NCBI GenBank assembly: GCA_021813595.1
Contig: JAKAKF010000142.1
Coordinates: 1-13,520 of the forward strand
Direction: 5' to 3'
DNA from: a bacterium
GTDB lineage: Bacteria; SZUA-79; Acidulodesulfobacterales; Acidulodesulfobacteraceae
DNA: 13,520 nucleotides
The notes below the pieces were generated by a model, which was not told the origin of the DNA, searched no databases, and saw only the letters and a list, made by a program, of their open reading frames with translations. The stretch's first letter is position 1, and every line of letters starts with the position of its first letter. Made by a program: the position numbers and the translations under genes. Below, in pieces: positions 7,484 to 13,520 of the stretch.

Positions 7484-7711
7484 TCAGCCGAAACCGCTGC
7501 TGTATCCGCCGCCTCCGCACGAACCGCCGGATGATGATCCGTAGCCTGCTGAACCGTATCCGCTTCCGCAACTGCTGAATGAGCTGACTCTTTTGACAGG
7601 TTTTTCCGCTCCGCATATCGGACATTTTATGTCCTCGGCTTTGTCGCTTAGTCTTTGATAGACTTCAAATATTTTTCCGCATTTTTTGCATTCATATTCA
7701 TATATCGGCAT
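7484..7711 (-). CDS. FmdB-family putative regulatory zinc-ribbon protein
   Basis: The 75-residue product begins 'MPIYEYECKKCGKIFEVYQ', the signature of the FmdB/CxxC_CxxC_SSSS family. It has two Cys pairs, Cys8/Cys11 and Cys30/Cys33 (CPICG), that should hold one zinc ion. The rest, from about residue 43, is a Gly/Ser-rich low-complexity tail with two further cysteines, as is common in this family. FmdB was named as a possible regulator beside formamidase genes, but the family is widespread and its biochemical role is unproven. The gene stands alone on the minus strand, with a strong ribosome binding site, an extended -10 promoter and a strong terminator. The gene pair is bracketed by the two palindromic elements. 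The family is secure; function is unknown. Confidence 0.93.
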   Translation of the reverse strand: MPIYEYECKKCGKIFEVYQRLSDKAEDIKCPICGAEKPVKRVSSFSSCGSGYGSAGYGSSSGGSCGGGGYSSGFG

Positions 7712-7723
7712 AATAACTGTTTA

Positions 7724-7730
7724 CCTCCTT
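7724..7730 (-). promoter_or_regulatory. Ribosome binding site of the fmdB-type gene
   Basis: AAGGAGG on the minus strand is a near-perfect Shine-Dalgarno sequence, 12 bases before the ATG at 7711. It is the strongest in the window, though the spacing is long. Confidence 0.75.
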
Positions 7731-7776
7731 TTATAACTTTTTAATTCGCAGTCCCATTATAATTTACTTTATAAGT

Positions 7777-7785
7777 ATTATACCA
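7777..7785 (-). promoter_or_regulatory. Extended -10 promoter of the fmdB-type gene
   Basis: The minus strand reads TGGTATAAT, a perfect -10 hexamer with the TGn extension. No good -35 is seen, which extended -10 promoters can tolerate. Transcription would start near 7770, giving a leader of about 60 bases. Confidence 0.6.
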
Positions 7786-7830
7786 TATTTATGACGTTAT
7801 TGCGAGTATTTCTTTTTCCTTAATCCTGAA

Positions 7831-7919
7831 GAAAAAGGTGTCAGATTAATTTTACGCAATATCTTTTATCGTTAATTGTATCTTTTCGTATGCGTAAAAT
7901 AAAATATGACACCTTTTTC
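7831..7919. repeat. Palindromic element, copy B (89 bp)
   Basis: Same 89-bp length and order as copy A at 7205-7293, with 6 substitutions. One of these (position 7906) breaks the outer stem once, while flanking AA/TT lengthens it by two pairs. The inner TTTTACGCA/TGCGTAAAA pair is intact. It lies between the fmdB promoter and the 3' end of the tolC-type gene. The remaining bases of this 308-bp gap (7712-8019) hold the fmdB leader and promoter and about 100 AT-rich bases in which I see nothing else. Confidence 0.85.
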
Positions 7920-8019
7920 TTGTTTCTTGCGCATTTTTCTAATCATTATAACATATTCAAGAGTTTTTTGTTGTTCTATTGCAGAATTAAAGTATTATAA
8001 TTATATTGAATATTTGTAG

Positions 8020-9423
8020 TTACAGCGTTCCGGTAACGAGCTTTATATAATATTTATCTGTATTAAGTTTGTACAAAGTGTTTAGATAATTTAATTTAGC
8101 AGCTTTTAATTCGTCGAGCGTCCTGTCCAAATTAATTAAAGTCGTCATTCCTGCTTTGTATCTGTTAGTCGTAATTTTAAGCGTTTGCTTGGCATTTAAT
8201 GCGGCAAGCTTGGCGACGCCGGTGTTGATCAAGTCTGTTTTATACTGCAGATATGCTTTTCTAACCTGCATTTTAATTTTATCCCTTAAAAGCCCTCGAT
8301 ATTCAAGCATTTCGTTGTATGAACTTTTAGATTTCTGCAGATTATTATAGTCGTAAAGCCCAGAAAAAATATTGAAATGCAGCATAACGGTAAAAGCATA
8401 ACTGTATGAATCGTCCGGATGTATAGCCGGTCCGTTGCTGAAATAGTCGTATCCCGCGACTAATTTCGGTAAAAATTTTCCGTAAGCCGATTTGACGCCG
8501 AGCGCCATATTTTTTTTGTTAAGAAGGAGGGCTTTATAATCCGGTCTTTCTCTAAATGCAGTTTTTTGCATAGATGAAATACTGATGGTTTTTCTTAACG
8601 GCCTGTTTTTTAGCTTGCTTGTAATTACATAGTTAGAACTTATAGGAAGTCCAATCGTTATATTTAAAAAATATTTTGCCAGCCTGTAATTTTTTTCGGC
8701 TGATGCGAGTTTTTCCTTCATTTTTGCGGCTTCTACTTTTGCCCTTAATACGTCGGAAGATACTACCTGGCCTGCTTTAAATAAATTTTCGGAAAGCGTT
8801 TTATAATTTTCCGCCGTTTTCAGCATGCTTTTCATCAGGTTGACGTATTTTTTAGCAAGTATAACGGAATAATATGCCTTTGCTACGCCGTATAAAACTT
8901 CCTGTTTTGCTTCGCTTAAACCTTTTTTTACAGACTGCATATGAAGCTGAGCCCTTTTATATCCAAAGTATATTTCTCCGCCCATAAATATGGGCTGTTC
9001 TATAGAAAACTCCGATTCATAATTATGTATCATTCCAGGATTATTTAAAAAACTAGGGCTGAAATACGATTGAACGTTACGGTCTGTTAATATTCTCTGA
9101 TTCAAAACGTTTCCGAAAGCATATAAAGGGTTGTTTGTATTCATATAAATTTCGTCGAAATTAATTTTTGGAAAAAAACCGCTCATAGCTTCATTTTTCT
9201 CATATCCTGCGCCGTTAAGTTTAATTTTTTCCAATCTTAGCATTTTATTGTATTTTAACGCGTATATAAACGCCTGTTTTATAGATATGTCCGGTTTTAT
9301 AGCCGCTTTAAAGGCAAACGCTTTTTTTGAAAATTTTGACGGCATTAACTGTATAAGCAGTGCAACCGACAAAAAAGCGGTAAAAATAATTTTTTTGCTT
9401 TTATATATTTTATTCATATTCAT
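8020..9423 (-). CDS. TolC-family outer-membrane efflux protein
   Basis: The 467-residue product has a cleavable signal peptide: a basic start, a hydrophobic core at about 12-27 and a probable cut after AFA near residue 37. It then has the TolC repeat structure. The opening 'ISIKQAFIYALKYNKMLRLEKIK' helix is at 46-68 and beta-strand segments lie around 80-140. Two long coiled-coil hairpins each have the family's 'LFKAGQVVSSDVLRAKVEAAK' or 'RYKAGMTTLINLDRTLDELKAAK' turn. Length is normal. It should form a trimeric outer-membrane channel. The gene lies 62 bp after an ArsR-type repressor gene on the same strand and is probably co-transcribed with it, but no adaptor or pump is next to it. It differs from the TolC-type protein at the left edge of the window. 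No clear ribosome binding site precedes the ATG at 9423; an in-frame ATG at 9417 is an alternative start. Confidence 0.94.
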   Translation of the reverse strand: MNMNKIYKSKKIIFTAFLSVALLIQLMPSKFSKKAFAFKAAIKPDISIKQAFIYALKYNKMLRLEKIKLNGAGYEKNEAMSGFFPKINFDEIYMNTNNPLYAFGNVLNQRILTDRNVQSYFSPSFLNNPGMIHNYESEFSIEQPIFMGGEIYFGYKRAQLHMQSVKKGLSEAKQEVLYGVAKAYYSVILAKKYVNLMKSMLKTAENYKTLSENLFKAGQVVSSDVLRAKVEAAKMKEKLASAEKNYRLAKYFLNITIGLPISSNYVITSKLKNRPLRKTISISSMQKTAFRERPDYKALLLNKKNMALGVKSAYGKFLPKLVAGYDYFSNGPAIHPDDSYSYAFTVMLHFNIFSGLYDYNNLQKSKSSYNEMLEYRGLLRDKIKMQVRKAYLQYKTDLINTGVAKLAALNAKQTLKITTNRYKAGMTTLINLDRTLDELKAAKLNYLNTLYKLNTDKYYIKLVTGTL

Positions 9424-9485
9424 ATATATACATAATCATATATTTATCGGATTAAGTATTTATATATTAATTTTATTTTTTTATT

Positions 9486-9830
9486 TTATTTAGGTAAATT
9501 TAATAATATAGATTTTTCTTTTTTTGGAATGTTTTTGTCGTGATTTCCGAATTCTTTAAGGTCTTTAAATATTTTTTCGATTCTTTTGTCGTTAAGTTCG
9601 TAGCACATCATGACGCCGTCCCTTTTGCAGCTTACTATGCCTTTATTTTTAAGGGATATAAGGTGCTGAGAAACCGTCGCCTGAGAAATTCCCAAAGATT
9701 CCCAAATATTTTTAACGCAGGATTTATTGCTTACAAGCACCTCAATTATTTTAAGCCTTATAGGGTGTCCGAGCGTTTTTAAAAGTTCGGCTTCGGTTTT
9801 ATATTCTTCTCCGATATTAATTTCATTCAT
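9486..9830 (-). CDS. ArsR/SmtB-family winged-helix repressor
   Basis: The 114-residue protein is a single ArsR-type winged-helix domain: 'AELLKTLGHPIRLKIIEVL' (14-32), the recognition helix 'ISQATVSQHLISLKNKGIV' (48-66) and the wing 'SCKRDGVMMCYEL' (67-79). Such proteins are dimeric repressors that release DNA on binding metal or on thiol oxidation or persulfidation. The classical ELCVCDL metal motif is replaced by 'NKSCVKNIWESL' with one Cys (Cys38). Cys68 and Cys76 are the only others. A redox or persulfide sensor is therefore as plausible as a metal sensor. It is first in a probable operon with the tolC-type gene 62 bp downstream. A consensus promoter and an 8-4-8 inverted repeat lie just upstream, consistent with autorepression. 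No clear ribosome binding site is seen. Confidence 0.93.
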   Translation of the reverse strand: MNEINIGEEYKTEAELLKTLGHPIRLKIIEVLVSNKSCVKNIWESLGISQATVSQHLISLKNKGIVSCKRDGVMMCYELNDKRIEKIFKDLKEFGNHDKNIPKKEKSILLNLPK

Positions 9831-9876
9831 AGTAGTTTTGTGCTGATACCATTAAAAATTAATTATATAGGAATAT

Positions 9877-9896
9877 TTATATATACACATATATAA
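9877..9896. promoter_or_regulatory. Probable operator of the ArsR-type repressor
   Basis: A perfect inverted repeat TTATATAT-N4-ATATATAA (centre ACAC) lies at about +6 to +25 of the predicted arsR transcript. ArsR-family dimers typically bind AT-rich inverted repeats at or just beyond their own promoter. The region is AT-rich, which raises the chance of coincidence, but position and symmetry both fit. Confidence 0.6.
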
Positions 9897-9908
9897 TATC
9901 CTTTTTAT

Positions 9909-9937
9909 ATTATAATTAATTTAAGCGATGATGTCAA
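9909..9937 (-). promoter_or_regulatory. Consensus sigma-70 promoter of the arsR-tolC operon
   Basis: On the minus strand TTGACA (9932-9937) and TATAAT (9909-9914) are both perfect hexamers, separated by exactly 17 bases. Transcription would start near 9902, about 72 bases before the arsR start. A promoter this strong usually needs repression, which fits the operator just downstream. Confidence 0.85.
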
Positions 9938-9955
9938 TAAAAATTGACAAATAGA

Positions 9956-9979
9956 GGCTCCCGCATAATTTCGGGAGCC
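9956..9979 (-). terminator. Hairpin terminator after the dsrE2-like gene
   Basis: A perfect 8-bp GC-rich stem (GGCTCCCG at 9956-9963 with CGGGAGCC at 9972-9979) and an 8-base loop lie about 57 bp past the stop at 10037. On the minus strand the tail is TCTATTTGTCAATTTTT, T-rich but broken, so termination may be partial. It separates this gene from the arsR promoter 19 bases further on. Confidence 0.65.
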
Positions 9980-10036
9980 GTGGAATTTGACTGTTTGATT
10001 TTAGGCTTTTTATTTGCGCTTTCTGCGGTTTAAAAA

Positions 10037-10507
10037 TTAAAAAGCAAGATGGATTTGCGAGTTAGCGGCATATTCCATGAAAGTAGCGGCGCCTGCATAT
10101 TCTAACCCGTCTATCATATCTTCCTTTTTAAAGCCGAAAAGATCCATCGTCATCTGGCATGCAATAAGCCTTACTCCTGTTTCTTGGCATAACGATATGA
10201 GTTCGGGAACCGATGCTACGCCATTTTTCTTAATCATGGATTTCATCATAGAAGTAGCCATTGCCGTCATGCCCGGGAGAGCGCCTATAATATTTGGAAC
10301 CGGCATAGGCATGGCAGGATTTCCAAGCGGAGCGACTTTCAAAGAATCTCCTGCATCTTTTTTGAGTATCTGCAATCCGTAAAAAGTAAAAAATATTGCA
10401 GTTTCGATATCCAGCGTCGCCGCGGTAGATGCCAGGATAAGCGGAGGGTATGCCATATCCAGCGTTCCGTGAATAGAAATGATAGCCATTTTTGTCTGAT
10501 CAGCCAT
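10037..10507 (-). CDS. DsrE2-like sulfur-carrier protein (DsrE/DsrF/DrsH-like family)
   Basis: The 156-residue product matches the DsrE2/'peroxiredoxin-like' branch of the DsrE superfamily. Visible features are a Rossmann-like start (MAIISIHGTLDMAYPPLILASTAATL), the segment 'IFFTFYGLQILKK' (38-50) and the conserved cysteine in 'RLIACQMTMDLFGF' (Cys117). Cys107 is a second candidate. A Met/Pro-rich insertion (about 64-92: MPMPVPNIIGALPGMTAMATSMM) is usual for DsrE2 and may touch the membrane. In sulfur oxidisers these proteins carry sulfane sulfur with TusA and rhodanese, feeding Hdr-like or Dsr systems. None of those partners is in the window. A good AAGGAG lies 7 bases before the ATG. The gene stands alone on the minus strand, upstream of the arsR-tolC pair but separated by a hairpin. 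The family is secure; substrate and partners are inferred. Confidence 0.88.
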   Translation of the reverse strand: MADQTKMAIISIHGTLDMAYPPLILASTAATLDIETAIFFTFYGLQILKKDAGDSLKVAPLGNPAMPMPVPNIIGALPGMTAMATSMMKSMIKKNGVASVPELISLCQETGVRLIACQMTMDLFGFKKEDMIDGLEYAGAATFMEYAANSQIHLAF

Positions 10508-10747
10508 TTTTTTTCTCCTTAATTAAATTAAACGTTAAAATTGATTTTAAATCCTAAAACATAATTAAATGTGACAAGAGTTCATAAATTTATAAAATAA
10601 AAAGGCCGATATTTATAAATTATCATTTTTTAAAATAAATGGCAAGAAAATCTTTTTTACGTTAACATAAAAGAAAATTATTTTTTACGGATTATTTTAA
10701 GAAAAACGGCGGTTTTAGAGTTAAAAAAGAGAAAAAAATAGCTAAAT

Positions 10748-10777
10748 TTGACTTTTATATTTCGTTTATGGTATATT
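10748..10777 (+). promoter_or_regulatory. Promoter of the lytic transglycosylase gene
   Basis: TTGACT (10748-10753) and TATATT (10772-10777) are 18 bases apart, and the -10 is preceded by TGG (extended -10). Transcription would start near 10784, leaving a leader of about 78 bases. Confidence 0.7.
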
Positions 10778-10851
10778 TTTATAATAAAATAGTTTAAAGC
10801 TATTTATTTATGCATAAAATATATATTTTTTATATAAATTTTATTGATTTT

Positions 10852-10855
10852 GGAG
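10852..10855 (+). promoter_or_regulatory. Ribosome binding site that supports a TTG start
   Basis: GGAG lies 6 bases before the TTG at 10862. No in-frame ATG occurs before the transmembrane segment, so TTG is the likely start. Confidence 0.7.
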
Positions 10856-10861
10856 TGAATT

Positions 10862-11662
10862 TTGAAAAAAATTATAAAAATATTATTGAAATTAAAAAAC
10901 GGATTAAGAAATTTAATCGCTGAAATTAAATTTAAATATTATCTGCCGTATTTTTTACTTCTTTCGGTGCTAATTTCGGCGGCTTTTTTATCTTATTTTT
11001 ATGTTATGCCTATGTACTACGGCTACGTGAAAGAACGGCAGGACGTGAAAATTCTTAAACAAAAAATACACATCGATTACGAAAAAATAAGAGTTTTTAA
11101 GATTATTAAATCTTTTAATTCCGGACTGCCGGTATCCGAAGAAAAGAAGGTGTCGAACCTTATTTTTAACTTGGGAGAAAAATATAAAATAAATCCCGCT
11201 CTTATTCTGGCAGTTATCAGAGTGGAAAGTTCTTTTAACAATTTTTCCTATTCAGACGTAGGCGCCGTCGGTCTTATGCAGATTAAGCCCTTAACCGGAC
11301 TGTATTTAATTAAGAAATACGGAATAAAATCCAAAAAGTATAATTATAATACTAAATATATAGAATATCTTCCCGTAAATTACCTGTATAATCCTTCTTT
11401 GAATATTAAAATAGGAGCAAGATATTTATTGAGTTTGTTATATGAGTTTAAAAATTTAAAGCTTGCCCTTTTTGCTTACAACGTCGGTCCTACTTTAGCT
11501 TATCGGACATTAAGTTTTACGAAAACCGAAAACGGAAAAGTCAAATTTAAACTTAACGCAAATGAAAGCACCAACCGTCTGTTTTCCGATTTTTACTACG
11601 GATATTATAAAAGAGTTAAGAAATATTTTGCGATTTATAATAAAGATATTTTTGAAAAATAA
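10862..11662 (+). CDS. Membrane-anchored lytic transglycosylase (SLT domain, GH23)
   Basis: The 266-residue product has a basic N-terminus, one membrane anchor at about 28-50 and a periplasmic SLT domain from about 93 to the end. The catalytic glutamate is Glu122 in 'ILAVIRVESSF'. 'SDVGAVGLMQIKP' (131-143) and 'ALFAYNVGP' (202-210) are the other two diagnostic motifs of Slt70-type domains. These enzymes cut the MurNAc-GlcNAc bond of peptidoglycan with formation of 1,6-anhydro-MurNAc, for wall turnover or to open a path for envelope machines. It has its own promoter and converges on the membrane-protein gene (38 bp between the ends, no visible hairpin), so it is probably a single-gene unit. 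An insertion of about 20 residues (152-175, Tyr/Lys/Asn-rich) lies between the second and third motifs. The start codon is TTG. Family assignment is firm; the physiological role is not. Confidence 0.93.
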   Translation: MKKIIKILLKLKNGLRNLIAEIKFKYYLPYFLLLSVLISAAFLSYFYVMPMYYGYVKERQDVKILKQKIHIDYEKIRVFKIIKSFNSGLPVSEEKKVSNLIFNLGEKYKINPALILAVIRVESSFNNFSYSDVGAVGLMQIKPLTGLYLIKKYGIKSKKYNYNTKYIEYLPVNYLYNPSLNIKIGARYLLSLLYEFKNLKLALFAYNVGPTLAYRTLSFTKTENGKVKFKLNANESTNRLFSDFYYGYYKRVKKYFAIYNKDIFEK

Positions 11663-11700
11663 AAAAATAAATAAAAAAGATTTAATGTATAAAAGATTAA

Positions 11701-12612
11701 TTAAATAAATTGAGAGCCGTTATTTTTTACGTATATTAACGATTTAACAAAAGATATCGTTAATATAAATAAAATTATAAAAATAACCAGAAAGAATCCT
11801 ACTCCGAGATTGTGAAGGTTGTGAACTTTTATCGGAGTTATAAATCCCCACTGTATAAGTTTCGGGAAAGTTAATTCCATTACCGCCGCAAGAACGAATG
11901 CAAATCCGCCCCAAAAAAGAGTCATGCCGGACGTTCTTCTCGCGATGTACTGAATGCCTTTCTTAGGGATTTTAAGTTTTTCCATAAATCTTCCCGCAAA
12001 CATGCCTATTATTATCTGCGTCGCCATAGTTCCGAGGCCGAACAGAAGTCCAGGCAGAAAACCCGTATATTCGTTAGGCATTTTTGGAGCGAGGACGGTA
12101 TAAATTATTATCGCAAATGCTCCCGTTCCCCATCCGGCGATAAATCCATGCAAAAGAACCATATATATTGGTATGGGCTTTGATTTTCCGTCGGGGTTTT
12201 TGGAATGTTCTTCTTTTAACGTTTTAATTTTCAAAAACTTGATAAATATTTTTTCCAATTTTTCGAATAGCTCGAAATTTTCGCCGAGTCCTATTACGTA
12301 AGCGCCGGCAAACGACATAACTATTCCTACGAATATATATACGACAGGAATCACATCCGGTTTTGTTAAAAATTTTCCGAGAGCGAAAAATGCAAGTTCG
12401 GATGCGACTGCCCTCTGCAACGTGAAGGCAAGCGAAAAAAGAAGTCCGGTTTTAAATCCGCCTTTAGTGCTGTAACTGCCTATAGAATAACTGAAAGTAA
12501 TAGGCCATGTATGCTCGTCCGGGGTAAATCCGTGTATTATTCCGAGAAGAAAAGCGGTAAGCAAGATAGAGAATAAGGACGTAAAATTTTGCGGATTATA
12601 AAGATTTATCAT
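11701..12612 (-). CDS. Polytopic membrane protein, NicO/RcnA/TauE-like putative transporter
   Basis: The protein has about six hydrophobic segments (roughly 13-31, 57-80, 91-110, 152-178, 186-208, 232-250) and a seventh at 270-292. A charged cytoplasmic loop lies between 113 and 148. Its first helix ends in HGFTPDEHTWP (His29, Asp34, Glu35, His36 when counted from the TTG at 12618). This is close to the His/Asp-rich motifs (HGxxPDH and related) of nickel/cobalt exporters and UreH/TauE-like membrane proteins. A second HG motif opens the other half (HGFIAGWGTGAF, 157-168), suggesting an inverted repeat of two three-helix units. Metal-ion or small-anion transport is plausible but unproven. I place the start at the ATG at 12612; a TTG two codons earlier is possible, and neither has a clear ribosome binding site. 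The gene diverges from pyruvate kinase and ends 38 bp from the transglycosylase gene. Confidence 0.72.
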   Translation of the reverse strand: MINLYNPQNFTSLFSILLTAFLLGIIHGFTPDEHTWPITFSYSIGSYSTKGGFKTGLLFSLAFTLQRAVASELAFFALGKFLTKPDVIPVVYIFVGIVMSFAGAYVIGLGENFELFEKLEKIFIKFLKIKTLKEEHSKNPDGKSKPIPIYMVLLHGFIAGWGTGAFAIIIYTVLAPKMPNEYTGFLPGLLFGLGTMATQIIIGMFAGRFMEKLKIPKKGIQYIARRTSGMTLFWGGFAFVLAAVMELTFPKLIQWGFITPIKVHNLHNLGVGFFLVIFIILFILTISFVKSLIYVKNNGSQFI

Positions 12613-12669
12613 AGTCAATATTTTATATTTTTATGTTATTTTTGTAAAGATACGACTTGGTATAGTAAT

Positions 12670-12698
12670 TTGCGGGATGTTATTTTATCTGGTATAAT
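12670..12698 (+). promoter_or_regulatory. Promoter of the pyruvate kinase gene
   Basis: TTGCGG (12670-12675) and TATAAT (12693-12698) are 17 bases apart, and TGG before the -10 makes it an extended type. Transcription would start near 12705, about 70 bases before the ATG. Confidence 0.7.
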
Positions 12699-12710
12699 CA
12701 TTACGAGCAA
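12682..12710 (-). promoter_or_regulatory. Promoter of the membrane-transporter gene
   Basis: On the minus strand TTGCTC (12705-12710) and TAAAAT (12682-12687) are 17 bases apart. Transcription would start near 12675, about 63 bases before the ATG at 12612. The site overlaps the opposing pyruvate kinase promoter almost completely. Confidence 0.5.
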
Positions 12711-12774
12711 TGCTAAATTAATAAAACGTTAAATTAAAAAGTAGTTAAAAAAATAGATAAAATAAAAAATTAAA

Positions 12775-13520
12775 ATGATAAATATATACGGTAAAAAAGT
12801 TAAAATCGTGGCTACGTTAGGTCCTGCCAGCGACGGAAAAAAGATGATAGAAAAGCTTATAAAAAACGGAGCGGACGTAATAAGGCTGAATTTTTCCCAT
12901 GGAGACGAAAATTATTTTGCCGAGGCGATTAAAAAAATAAGGTCGGTATCCGAAAATACCGCAATTTTAATCGATTTGCCGGGGCCGAAAATAAGAACCG
13001 GAAAATTAAATAAAGATTCAATTAATCTGCAAAAAGGAAATGCTATCATTTTAACGAATAAATATACGGTTTCCGACGAACGAAAAATTTATATAGATTA
13101 TCCTTATCTCTGCGACGATATAAAACCTAAAAATTTGGTGTATATAGACGACGGCAAAATAAAGCTGAAAATAGTAAAAAAATTGAATCTTAACGAACTT
13201 GAAGCCGAAATCCTGACAAAAGGCGTTTTAAAAGCTGAAAAGGGAATAAATTTTCCCGATTCAAAACTTAGCATTCCGTCCGTTACGGAAAACGATAAAA
13301 AATTTTTAAAATTCGGAGCCGAACACGGAGCAGATATGTTTGCGGTCTCTTTCGTAAGAAGTTCCGAAGATATAACGTCGGTAAAGAAATTGCTCAAAGA
13401 CGAATATCCGTCAAAAAAATTTTTAATAGTAGCCAAAATAGAAAAAATGGAAGCCGTTAAAAATATCGATAAAATAGCAGCCGCCGCAGATGCTTTAATG
13501 GTTGCAAGGGGAGACCTTGG
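12775..13520 (+). CDS. pyk: Pyruvate kinase (3' end outside window)
   Basis: Pyruvate kinase transfers phosphate from phosphoenolpyruvate to ADP in the last step of glycolysis. The 248 complete codons cover the N-terminal half of the A domain and the B domain. Visible motifs are 'KIVATLGPAS' (10-19), 'GADVIRLNFSHG' (32-43, with the substrate-binding Arg37 and the potassium-site Asn39 and Ser41), 'LIDLPGPKIRTG' (65-76), 'AVSFVRSSEDI' (190-200), 'IVAKIEKMEAVKNID' (218-232, with catalytic Lys221) and 'MVARGDLG' (242-249, with the metal-binding Asp). The B domain (about 77-165) carries 'YIDDGKI'. The frame is open to the right edge with no stop, so the gene continues. The ATG at 12775 has no strong ribosome binding site. 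The metal-site glutamate and aspartate are both present, so the enzyme looks active. Confidence 0.96.
   Translation, partial: MINIYGKKVKIVATLGPASDGKKMIEKLIKNGADVIRLNFSHGDENYFAEAIKKIRSVSENTAILIDLPGPKIRTGKLNKDSINLQKGNAIILTNKYTVSDERKIYIDYPYLCDDIKPKNLVYIDDGKIKLKIVKKLNLNELEAEILTKGVLKAEKGINFPDSKLSIPSVTENDKKFLKFGAEHGADMFAVSFVRSSEDITSVKKLLKDEYPSKKFLIVAKIEKMEAVKNIDKIAAAADALMVARGDL

Larger units (their letters stand above)
10508..10861. other. AT-rich divergent intergenic region
   Basis: These 354 bases separate the divergent dsrE2-like and lytic transglycosylase genes. They contain the ribosome binding site of the dsrE2-like gene (minus strand, 10515-10520) and a good plus-strand promoter at 10748-10777. 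No promoter for the minus strand could be chosen with confidence. No credible small gene or RNA is seen; the longest short frames end within a few codons. Confidence 0.7.

Noticed and set aside
7440..7625. 61-codon minus-strand frame, Arg-rich
   Set aside because: It overlaps the fmdB-type gene out of frame and its arginine richness is a by-product of the Gly/Ser codons there. It has no ribosome binding site of note.
7205..7919. CRISPR array suggested by the two repeated palindromic units
   Set aside because: Only two 89-bp copies, over 500 bp apart with a gene between them; no short regular repeats and spacers.
9424..9450. Second operator-like ATATAT-N8-ATATAT before the tolC-type gene
   Set aside because: The match is low-complexity alternating AT and lacks the extended symmetry of the site at 9877-9896.
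13104..13436. 110-codon minus-strand frame
   Set aside because: Antisense to pyruvate kinase, which is supported by several motifs across this stretch.

Overview
This is a gene-dense, AT-rich stretch of a Gram-negative bacterial chromosome. Outer-membrane TolC-type channels, a periplasmic adaptor, a c-type cytochrome and a lytic transglycosylase imply two membranes. IspG implies the MEP isoprenoid pathway. A DsrE2-like sulfur carrier beside an ArsR regulator hints at sulfur or thiol chemistry. A deltaproteobacterium-like, AT-rich sulfur or acid-environment lineage would fit, but that is inference only; no ribosomal RNA or other taxonomic marker is present.

Layout. Positions 1-3032 (+): the 3' part of a TolC-family gene, a 9-bp tandem repeat, an EmrA/HlyD-type adaptor gene, and 22 bp later a small secreted mono-heme cytochrome c. 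This looks like one efflux operon whose inner-membrane pump is not visible. Positions 3053-4000 (-): an MscS-type channel. Positions 4137-7122 (+): ispG and proS (proline-tRNA ligase with its editing domain). Positions 7123-8019: a repeat-rich zone around a small FmdB-type zinc-ribbon gene. It holds two 89-bp copies of a palindromic element, a 31-bp direct repeat and a strong terminator hairpin.

Positions 8020-9830 (-): an ArsR-family repressor gene followed by a second tolC-type gene. They are preceded by a consensus sigma-70 promoter and an 8-4-8 inverted repeat that is a probable operator. Positions 10037-10507 (-): a DsrE2-like gene with a hairpin after it. Positions 10862-11662 (+): a membrane-anchored lytic transglycosylase starting at TTG. 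Positions 11701-12612 (-): a polytopic membrane protein with an HGFTPDEH motif, resembling NicO/RcnA/TauE-type transporters. From 12775 (+): pyruvate kinase, cut by the window edge and diverging from the membrane-protein gene across overlapping promoters.

Most genes are ordinary housekeeping or envelope genes. The parts most worth a second look are the cytochrome in the efflux operon, the ArsR-controlled TolC with no pump beside it, the paired palindromic elements, the proS editing-domain insertion and the motif-bearing transporter. I see no clear evidence of a wholly new multi-gene system.
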